Source: Symbiodinium natans (Eukaryota; Sar; Dinophyceae; Suessiales; Symbiodiniaceae). Taken from it: a DNA stretch of 64,000 nucleotides. The notes beneath the pieces were generated by a model. The model saw only the letters and a program-made list of their open reading frames with translations. It was not told the origin of the DNA and searched no databases. The position numbers and the translations under genes were made by a program. Where the stretch lies: the NCBI GenBank assembly GCA_905221605.1, contig CAJNDS010001513.1, forward strand, positions 62,001 to 126,000, in the 5' to 3' direction. Positions 23,401 through 30,830 of this stretch are shown here, piece after piece; the stretch's first letter is position 1; each line of letters begins with the position of its first letter.

Positions 23401-26400
23401 ACGGTGTCCACGTAGGGCGTGGCACGGCGAATGCCTCGGTGGAATTTATGGTAGATGGTCGTCACCTGGACCGTGCCCTTCTTGCAACTCGCCATCACAA
23501 CCCTCGGGGCCGTACCATTGATGATGGTTCGCACAATTCGGTTGTCCTCCTCTCGAAGCGGCTGCCGCTTGCGCTTTGGCTTCGGTGTCCAACCTCTCCG
23601 CTTCTTGTGGCGGAACTCCTGCAACCGGCAGTGCTCTCACATTGTCTCATGCCATAAACCCTAAACCCTAAACCCCAAACCCTAAACCCGAAACCCGAAA
23701 CCCTAAACCCTGGTGCCTAAACTCTAAGCAGCTCGAACTTCGTGCCTTCTTCGTGAGCACGGGCTTCTTGAGGGCCAGTTCCAGCTGCGCCACGAAAAGC
23801 CTATACTCCCTTAGGGTTTAGGGTTTAGGGTTTATCCTCTTGGGTTTTACATAAACAAAAATGAATAACAATTCCCAAGGGGGACATAGAAGCCGGACCA
23901 AGCGGGCGGCCACCTCCCCGTCCGAGCGGCCGAAGATCATCTCCTCGGTGGCTGTCAAGGAACCAGCTTTTAGGGTAGAAGCAGCTTCCCACAGCTCGTT
24001 GTAGCCCGAAACCCTAAACCCTAAACCCCTGAACCCTCAAAACCCGAAAACCCTGAAAACCCTAAACCCTAAACCCCCTAAAACCGGCCCCAACTCTCGG
24101 CATCCATCCCCCAAAGATCGTGCGCAAAGGCGAGCGTCTGAGAGCAGCAGAAGCGTGCTGTACCTTAGGGACCAAGTGAACCTTAAACTTGCGAACTCTA
24201 AAAACCCTAAAAACCCTAAAAACCCTAAAAGCCCTATAAACCCTATAAACCCTATAAACCCTATAAACCCTATAAACCCTATAAACCCTATAAACCCTAT
24301 AAACCCTATAACTCCTATAAACCCTATAAACCCTAAACTACTATAATCCCCATTAGGGTCTATGAACCGTAAGCCCTTTTAGGGTTCGTTTGGTCCCCAA
24401 GGTACCTCGACTTCTGGGTGATGTTTGGCCGGGCCAAGAACGCCTCCATCTCCTGGGGCACTGCAGACCCATGTCTGGGCTGAGGGTTTAGGGTTTAGGG
24501 TTTAGGGTTTAGGGTTTAGGGTTTAGGGTTTAGGGTTTAGGGCTTAGGGTTTAGGGTTTAGGGTACGGGACATATGAGCCTCTAAAGACTCAGAGATGAG
24601 AAGCTCACAAACAGGAAAAGAAGCTGGCTGTACATGGCAGCACATGCTGGCCAAGTCTGTCTCCTTCACCACGGGGCCCTTGATACCAGGATGCTTCTTG
24701 AGCAGCTCCTTGATGCAGAAGGAGACCTGTGAGGACACCTGCAAGAAAGGAGTCCGTCGCACAGAGTCTGAGACGTAGGGGCGCCCGAAGGAGGCACACA
24801 CACACACACACACAAGGTACACCTAGCTTAAGTACAGCCCCTACTAAACCCTAAACCCAAAACCCAAAACCCAAAACCCTAAACCCTAAACCCTAAACAG
24901 GCACCCTGCGCCTTGCCGGAAGAGTCCCCGAACTTGTTGATAAGCAAGGACAGCAAAGCCTTTTCCTGTTCTGGCTTGGCCGACCTCACGCAGCTGGTCT
25001 CAGACAGGTTCATCTCTAGCTCTGGACCGGGGGTTGGACGGGCAGAAAACAATCAGAAGTGAAGATTCGAGAGAAGCATATTGTAGAAGCCGTGACTTTG
25101 GGCAAGTTCCGACTGCGCAGATTATTGTGTGAGGGGCGCTTGCAGCCAAACGCTTTTGAACACGACCCTTGGCAACAAGTGCGACGTTCCATCCACGACT
25201 GCCCAGAAACGTTGCTGGTATCATATGATCATATGGCTGCTTCGACATGCAGGCAAAAACTTCGGCCCAGTGCGGGTCGGCATGCTACGCAGCAACGGTA
25301 ATGCCTGCAACCTGGTGACAGGAGCTCGTAGGCAGATCGCACTGCCTTGGTCTTGATGAAGGCAACCGTATTCTGTGAGGCAAAGCCCAGCACCTCATAC
25401 AAGACAGAAGGGTGCAAAAAGAGAGAGAGAGAGAGAGAAGCTCTGGCAGGCACAGAGACTGGCGCCAGCAAACGATGTGTGCGGGGGGGGGGCACTCTAC
25501 TACCAGCAACGAATCCCGATGAACAACACGCAGCGCCGTTGCCTGCACGAAAGCTGCCACGGCTGTCTTCAAATAGTCCTGCTGAGAGCTTTGAATGGCT
25601 TCTGGGGCAGTTTTGGGTTAGAGTTAATTGGTTGAAAGGCGATCCCCTACATGGGTACTTTCAAAAATTGGGGTCCTGGTTTGGGTACCGGGTACCCAAA
25701 AAAGGGCGGGCACCCTATAAGACTGGATCTCGAAAAAGGACAGTGATCCCCGAAACCTAAACCCCCTAAACCCTAAACCCTAAACCCTAAACCCTAAACC
25801 CTAAACCCCAAAGACCCTACACCCAACTCCGGGAGCTCATCCTCGAAGAAGGAGACCACGCAAATCTCGGTGAAGGTGGACTTCTTGAGGCCCTTGGCGG
25901 ACCTTTTGGCTCCCTTTTCAAAAACGTTTTCAAACTCGTAGGAAAGCTCTCCGAGTAAATACCCTAAACTCTACCCCCCCCCCCCCCCCCCCTCTTTCAG
26001 TTATAAACCCTAAACCCTAAACCCTAAACCCTAAACCCTAAACCCTAAACCCTAAACCCTAAAGCCAGGCACTGGATCTTCAGGTGCATGAGGTTTCAAG
26101 ATGCCTGATCTGGTTACGGCCTTGCAACCAAGAGTGCTTCCCCTCTTCACTCGATGGACCCTTTAGACCCTGAGGAACCCTCTTAACCCTCTTAACCCTG
26201 TTAACCCTATAAACCCGATAAACCCTATAAACCTTATAAACCCTATAAACCCTATAAACCCTATAAACCCTATAAACCCTATAAACCCTATAAACCCTAT
26301 AAACCCTAAACCCTAAACCCTAACCTTCAAGGTGAAGTGGCACAGGCTCCATCTGCTCCAGCGTCTTAAGCTTCCGATTCGGTAGCAGCGTGCCCGTCAG

Positions 26401-26747
26401 AAGCTCCTTAGATCGCCCCTAAACCCTAAACCCTAAACTATGATCCCTAAACCCTAGACCCTAAACCCTAAACTATGAACCCTGAACCTACTAACCCTAA
26501 ACCCTAAACCCCCTTGTTGCTCTAAACTCGGAATCCGGTCTGCTCCAAATGCGGGGGAGGGGGGCTTTCAGTCTTCGGGACGTTTGCACGGTAGGCCGAA
26601 GAGCGGACTTAGGCAAACAGCCGGACTCTAGCGTAAGCTAGAAGTGCGAATATCCGGACTGATCCGGTTGTATCTGAGTCTTCGGGATAACCATCTGTGA
26701 GCTTGTCTCGGCACCTAAACTCCTCCTTCTCCAACAGACAAGGGGCC
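17403..26747 (-). CDS. NOC1: NOC1/MAK21/CEBPZ-family ribosome biogenesis factor, split into at least 19 exons
   Basis: Family role: with NOC2, Noc1/Mak21 (human CEBPZ) escorts pre-60S particles in the nucleolus. Exons read on the minus strand, in transcript order: 26747-about 26830, 26406-26325, 25948-25837, 24984-24912, 24738-24664, 24452-24406, 24163-about 24100, 23951-23894, 23800-23746, 23618-23355, 22615-22518, about 21375-21290, (about 20650-20530), 20354-20219, 20117-20040, 19847-19755, 19485-19387, 19193-19114, 18915-18804, 18191-18114, 18037-17929, 17809-17647, 17457-17403 (stop TAG). Family landmarks are LLPNRKLKTLEQ, KPEQEKALLSLLINKFGD, KKHPGIKGPVVKEMEAFLAR, PDRFYRHSVQKLM, ARRLLQ, EEHFIDDD, YDSLAREPRFA with VWELQ, THIHPSV, NPFDVFSIPELLEQFAY, VNSEKFL, then HEKFFQDYF, an acidic tail and a C-terminal FASLEDFQQLMDADFPA. 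Phases agree at every junction from 20354 to the stop. Most donors are GC. Limits of the 24.1, 21.3 and 20.6 kb exons are uncertain, and an exon may be missing between 22.5 and 21.4 kb. N-terminal limit unresolved. Confidence 0.9.
17810..17928 (-). mobile_element. Introner element, family A copy 1, acting as a precise intron
   Basis: The element is 17810-17924, with perfect 13-bp inverted ends CTTGGCAGCCCAG and CTGGGCTGCCAAG. It is flanked by the 4-bp duplication TCAC (GTGA on the minus strand) at 17806-17809 and 17925-17928. In the NOC1 sense strand the exon ends GAG GAC G, the intron starts GTGA CTTGG (duplication copy plus element) and ends CCAAG, and the next exon starts GTGAA. Splicing restores DED-G-EEEE in frame. 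The element therefore brings its own acceptor and makes a donor from its target duplication. Confidence 0.9.
18229..18341. mobile_element. Family A element, diverged copy 2
   Basis: It shares the left end CTTGGTAGCCCAGGAACCAT and the internal words AAGGGCACCCTTT, AAGGGAACCTTG and AAAAAGGGGAT with the copy at 17810. The right end is decayed (GAGCCACAAAG instead of GGGCTGCCAAG). It lies inside a larger NOC1 intron, between the exons ending at 18804 and starting at 18191, rather than forming the whole intron. Confidence 0.8.
19583..19750. mobile_element. Family E element beside a NOC1 exon
   Basis: The right end AGGCTTCATTTGGTCCCCTAGG and the internal words AAGGTCTATGAACCATAA and ATGAACCCTTTTAGG match family E. 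It begins immediately after the exon ending at 19755, whose donor is GCCACCTAGGGGACC, so this copy supplies sequence next to a GC donor. The left limit is approximate. Confidence 0.6.
20649..20735. mobile_element. Family E element, short copy
   Basis: The left end CTTGGGGACCACATGAACCC and right end CACTTGGTCCCCAGG enclose AAAAGGGTTCATGGTTCATA and a short core without a repeat expansion. It lies next to a coding stretch at 20530-20650 and may form the intron there, but the splice sites were not resolved. The flanks TTA/TTA suggest a short duplication. Confidence 0.75.
21140..21540. repeat. Paired CCCTAAA and TTTAGGG tracts bracketing a NOC1 exon
   Basis: CCCTAAA at about 21190-21285 and TTTAGGG at 21384-21540 enclose the exon reading ASAARGLALARRLLQ. 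Confidence 0.95.
22992..23094. mobile_element. Family A element, diverged copy 3
   Basis: The core words AAGGGCACCCC, GGGGGTTGGCTACTTTATAA and the right end CCTGGGCTACCCAG match the other family A copies. The left end (CTTGGTTAACC) is degraded. It lies in the NOC1 intron between the exons ending at 23355 and starting at 22615. Confidence 0.65.
24164..24405 (-). mobile_element. Introner element, family E, acting as a precise intron in NOC1
   Basis: The inverted ends are CTTAGGGACCAAGTGAACC and GGTTCGTTTGGTCCCCAAG, with the 4-bp duplication GTAC at 24160-24163 and 24402-24405. In sense, the exon ends TCGAG, the intron starts GTAC CTTGGGGACC and ends GGTCCCTAAG, and the next exon starts GTACAGC. 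Splicing gives NITQKSR-YSTLLLLSD in frame, at the family position FLFRPNxxxxxxYYAxxFL. The interior has been expanded by CCCTAAAAA and CCCTATAAA repeats (about 24195-24335). Confidence 0.88.
26175..26325. repeat. 9-bp CCCTATAAA array ending in CCCTAAA
   Basis: About ten CCCTATAAA units preceded by CCCTCTTAA and CCCTGTTAA. The same 9-mer is expanded inside the family E element at 24195-24335. Confidence 0.93.
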
Positions 26748-26890
26748 TTAAGTGCATCCATAGCCATGGCCGAATCGCTTCGTGCCGTCTTGCTAGCCAT
26801 AGTCAGCAGAGCTTTAATGTAGCCCGTCCTCAGCTGGTTCTTGCAGTACGGAATCAAGGTCCTGAACGGAAATCTAGGCCTCAAATCCGG
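26740..26890 (-). CDS. NOC1: Upstream NOC1 exon (HEAT-like segment)
   Basis: The reading TGYIKALLTMASKTARSDS continues as AMAMDALK and then a GC donor after position 26747. The next exon, at 26406, supplies ELLTGTLLPNRKLK. Together they match the family stretch in which a predicted helix ending in ALDALKDL is followed by LLPDRKL. The acceptor is not fixed. Candidate AG dinucleotides lie near 26835-26850, so the 5' limit is approximate. The longer open frame to 26893 probably includes intron. Confidence 0.7.
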
Positions 26891-27217
26891 CAAAGAACCA
26901 GCAGGTTAGTTGGCCATCGGGTTCTCATGACCCACACCCGGACACCTGTGGGTTTTAGGGTTTGGGGCGTTCAGTCTACCTCAAAACAAAGCACGACAAC
27001 TGGTTGATCACATTTGCCGAGTTTCGAGAACACCGGGCAAAGCTGAATGAGCATGGTCAGTGCGGCCACTTTGTCGGCAGATGTTCCGTCTGCGCTCACC
27101 TTGCGCAGCCAGCCTCAATTCAGATCAGGAGTGAGGGAAGCCTACACCCTAAACCCTAAACCCTAAACCCTGAACCCTGAACCCTGAACCCTGAAGCCTA
27201 AACCATCCCCTTGAATG

Positions 27218-27312
27218 CATTCATCCACCACATCCTTGCGGCAGAAATGTGCTGTAACACTGTAAGGCTTGCGCGTTGCTCGGAATCATTTGCCATGGCG
27301 GACTCGTAGACC
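27218..27312 (-). CDS. Possible upstream NOC1 exon
   Basis: A CCGCAG acceptor is followed by an open minus-strand reading VYESAMANDSEQRASLTVLQ. Its position and its alternation of charged and hydrophobic residues suit the family's helical segment upstream of AMAMDALK, where a DKxAALTLLVQ motif is usual. A second frame (HFCRKDVVDECIQGDG) is also open, so the frame is not certain. CCCTAAA tracts lie on its left (27146-27205). Confidence 0.4.
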
Positions 27313-27520
27313 TGCGGGGGGATGCTTGGCAAACATGAGGATCCATGCCTGGCGTTTTAAGCGGACGGGTTCAACTGTGATCCTACGGAAGCCTATAAGA
27401 CTTCACTGTTGGAATTCCAAGCCTAAACCCTAAACCCTAAACCCTAAACCCAAAACCCAAAACCCTAAACTAAACCCTAAACCCCAAACCCTAAACCCCC
27501 ACACCCCCCCCCGCCCCGCA

Positions 27521-27617
27521 TAGGGGGCACCTTCCGCATCTCCTCATGCCGCTCCCGGCAGGCTTTTTGAAAGTCCCCGGGCTTGCAGCGCTTTCGGCTC
27601 TCCTGGCGCTTGGTTTG
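27521..27617 (-). CDS. Basic coding exon, possibly the N-terminal part of the NOC1 gene
   Basis: The minus-strand reading TKRQESRKRCKPGDFQ then KACRERHEEMRK is strongly basic and ends AAG before a GT donor. It is flanked on the left by CCCTAAA tracts and poly-C, and on the right by a family B element. A lysine/arginine-rich N-terminus suits a nucleolar protein, but I see no diagnostic motif. It could equally be the end of another gene. Confidence 0.4.
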
Positions 27618-27827
27618 GGATGTTCCCCCTTTTCTACTAACAGCCCTTAAGTAGGGTTTAGGGTTTAGGGTTTAGGGTTTAGGGTTTAGGGTTTAGGGTT
27701 TAGGGTTTAGGGTTTAGGGTCTAGGGTTTAGGGTTTAGGGTTTAGGGTTTCGGGTTTAGCGTCCTGAAGTAGGGAGTCTTCTAGGGGTACTACCATTAAG
27801 GACTGTTAGTAATTACAAGGGGGAACC
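27617..27827. mobile_element. Family B MITE split by a TTTAGGG tract
   Basis: Left arm GGGATGTTCCCCCTTTTCTA then CTAACAGCCCTTAA. Right arm TACCATTAAGGACTGTTAGT then AAGGGGGAAC. Between them lie about 14 TTTAGGG units (27655-27765), starting where intact copies read AATAGGGATT. Confidence 0.85.
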
Positions 27828-27829
27828 AA

Positions 27830-29240
27830 TTTGTGGTCTCTAAGAGCTCTGGATAGATACTGCAGAGCACCGCGGCCACCATGAACATGAACCCTGTTAG
27901 CTGCTCTAGCCTCTAGCTGCACGTCAAAGTTGGGGCTTGATATTCATAGAGGGGTCTGGTCTGCTGGAGGTTAGTATGGGCTCAGGGCTCTACAGGCACA
28001 TGCAAGGATTTGTGGGGTTAAACCCTAAACCCTCAACCCTAAAACCGAAACCGTTGTGGGGTCCGTTGGGAACCTCCTTTTTTGGTAGGGCAGCATGCCA
28101 CCGTGCTCTTCTATCGTAGAGCAGGCCTTAACATGCGCAGCGCGGAAACTGCTTTCATGCAACGTCTACCCGAAACCCTGAACCCTATAGTATATACCCT
28201 AAACCCTTTCGAACCTGGAAACTGTTTCATGCCAGGAATCCCCTCAACCCCGAATCTTAAAACCAAACCTGCCTCTCACCTACTGGTTCTTGGTAGGGGA
28301 AGAAGGTGCCTATAAGGTCTATAGAAGCATTTCCCAAAATAGTGGTACCCCCAAATACTCTAATCCTTATTATAAAGAAGGCTACCCCCCCCCCCCCCAA
28401 TTTTCTGGAACCCCCATATAGGGGACATAAAGACCTAAACCCTAAACCCTGAGCCCTAAGCCCAAAGCCCAAAAAAAACTATGCCGTAAGCCCTAAACCC
28501 TAAACCCTAAACCCCAAGCCCTATAAAAACCCTAAACCCTAAGCCCTAAACCCTAAACCTTCGAACCCTAAAACCTAAACCCTAAACCCTAAACCTTCGA
28601 ACCCTTTATAGGGCTTCTTGGAGCATCCTCGGAGGCCCCAATCTCCCACCACCTCAAAGGCGCAGTGATTGGGGGCTTTCGCGGTGGCCCTTGATAACCC
28701 TATAGGGTTTAGGGTTAAGGGTTTAGGGTTTAGGGTTTAGGGTTTAGGGTAGAAATGTAAGGTTTGGTTTCGCGGCTTAGGGTTGAGGAGTTTAGGGTTT
28801 GGGGTTGAGGGCTATTCTTCAATTATGGTCCCTTGTTTGGGGGGTTTTCGAAGAGGCAGCCCGAAGAAAAATCCCCCGCTACGTTCAAAACTTGACATGC
28901 TGGCTTTTAGGGTTTAGGGTTTGGGGACAATGCTTTGCCGCGATCTTCCGTCAGAGGCGGGTTGAGGGCGTGGGGAAAACGCAGGTGGTGGTGGTGGTGG
29001 TGGTGGTGGTGGTGGTGGTGGTGGTGGTGGTGGTGGTGGTGGTGGTGGTGGCGGTGGGGGGTGATTGTTAGAACGCAGTCCTACACCCCAAATCCTCTTT
29101 TCTCTACATACTTTCGGAACCCTGCACCCGAAAGAACCCTGAACCCTATATACTCCTATTCGCAGCCTGAACCCTGAAATGGGGAGGGGATCGGAGTTCT
29201 GTGCTGCTCTAGAATAGTACTACCGTGCCTTCCTCTTGTG
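27830..29240. other. Stretch without a recognised gene
   Basis: Holds CCCTAAA tracts (28020-28050, 28430-28605), a hairpin-like element with poly-C (28330-28430), TTTAGGG at 28700-28750 and the TGG microsatellite. A possible exon at 28620-28690 (minus, AFEVVGDWGLRG) is too short to support. Confidence 0.5.
28984..29052. repeat. TGG microsatellite
   Basis: About 22 TGG/GGT triplets. The open frames over it (poly-W, poly-V) are low complexity. Confidence 0.97.
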
Positions 29241-29247
29241 GACTAGG

Positions 29248-29312
29248 GAAGGTTTACGATTCAGACTTCTTGCGCCGCAAAACCTTTTGCATCCACGTCT
29301 CGCACTCGTGGC
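29248..29312 (-). CDS. Candidate terminal exon with stop, downstream of the ankyrin exons
   Basis: The minus-strand reading ECETWMQKVLRRKKSES ends in a TAA stop at about 29250. It is the first plausible terminator to the left of the ankyrin exon at 30831, so it may end the channel gene. The splice acceptor was not fixed. Confidence 0.35.
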
Positions 29313-30352
29313 TATTCGGTCACCCTCTCAGCAAATCACCGCCAAACCTAAAACCCTAAACCCAACCTGGAAGCTGCTTCGTGCCAGGACTGAGGGCCGC
29401 GCCAGGCACTAGCTAAATCCCAAACCCCAAAAACCCTAAACCCTAAACCCCAAAAACCCTAAACCCTAAGCCCTAAACCCCTAAACCCTAAACCCTAAAC
29501 CCCGCAAGGGTATCACGAGGGACACGCTTCCCCCTTGCTCTGGGCCCCACACCTGGGGGTTGAGAAGGCCTTCAGGGCCTGAACCAGCCCGGTTTCGAGC
29601 GCCATGGCTCCGATCAGCTGCTACTTGCTTGAGAACTCCCCAATTCCTTATCAGGGGCAATGTATAGGGTTTAGGGTTTAGGGTTCGGGGTTTGGGGTTT
29701 ATTTTTATTCTTTAGTACGTGGAGGATTGAGGGTTCTTTGACGGTGTTGGGGCTTCGGGGGGGGGAGGGCTTTCAGGGGTTGAGGGTGCAGGGATTGCTG
29801 TTTGCTGTCTATGCTGAAGGGGGGGAGATTCCTATCACGTGCCATGCTCGTGGAACCTTAAGTAGAGGGCTCTTGGGGTTGGGTTGCGAGCTGCTGCTGA
29901 GGTGTCAGTCCTTTTGAGGTCTACTAAAGATGGGGTAAAGATTTTCGCCCAATTTTGGGATTATGATTAACCTAGTTTCCCATGGCTATGCAGCAGTCAG
30001 GCTTCAAGATGTAGTCTGGGTTGGCCTTGTCTGCAGGCGCTGCTCGCGCACTGTGTGAGCCAAAGTGCCAAGGGACGCAGAGATCGGACAGCTACCGGCA
30101 ACTAGGAACCAAACACCTTCTCTCGAGTGCAGAAATATTCTGAACATGCTCCCTTTTTGATACAGGAACAGTGCATGTAGCCATGCAGACCCTAAACCCT
30201 AATAAGGCTAAACCCTAAACCCTAAACTTTAGAAGGGAACCCTGAACACCACAACCTGAAGCCCGAGCCAGTGATGGGGATCGCGACAACCCGGCCGAGG
30301 AACGCGGGCCGAGCTGATCAGGAAGCTCACAGCCAAGAGCTGGCCTCTCAAA

Positions 30353-30525
30353 GTTGATGCTCCCCCTTATGCTAACAGTGGGTTTAGGGTTTAGGGTTTA
30401 GGGTTTAGGGTTTAGGGTTTAGGGTTTAGGGTTTAGGCCCCTCATACTAACAGTCCTTAATAGGGATTCTAGTACCGCCTATTAGAATCCCTAGTTAAGG
30501 ACTGCTAGTATAAGGGGGAACATCA
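30353..30525. mobile_element. Family B MITE with duplicated arm and a TTTAGGG tract
   Basis: A partial arm (CCCCCTTATGCTAACAGT, 30362-30379) is followed by a TTTAGGG tract (30380-30436), then a complete copy (30437-30525) starting CCCCTCATACTAACAGT. The tract is thus flanked by two versions of the same arm. Confidence 0.85.
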
Positions 30526-30830
30526 CAACTCTCAACGCTGTAGTGCTGCGTTTAAGGCATGCGCCGGGAAACGACGGCGAAGATTAAAACGGTGTCAAAG
30601 CTCTGCTTCAGCTGACGGCGAACAAGCGCACAACACTGGGGTACTTCGGGTGGTCTCTCTCCCTAAACCCAAAACTCTAAACCCTAAGAGGCCCCCCCCC
30701 CCCCCCCGCAAAGTTCACACAGGCATGCATGATGACTTCTTGTGGGGCAGCAACCGTCACTTCAGTGCCCGAAGAACCGTCGGCCTAAACTAGTCTACAC
30801 GCCTTTGAAGCAACAAAGCCCCCCGTGGAC

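Noticed and set aside
24155-24346. A frame reading repeated Asn-Pro-Ile
   Set aside because: It arises from the CCCTATAAA array inside the family E intron.
28935-29071. Poly-Trp and poly-Val frames
   Set aside because: They arise from the TGG microsatellite.
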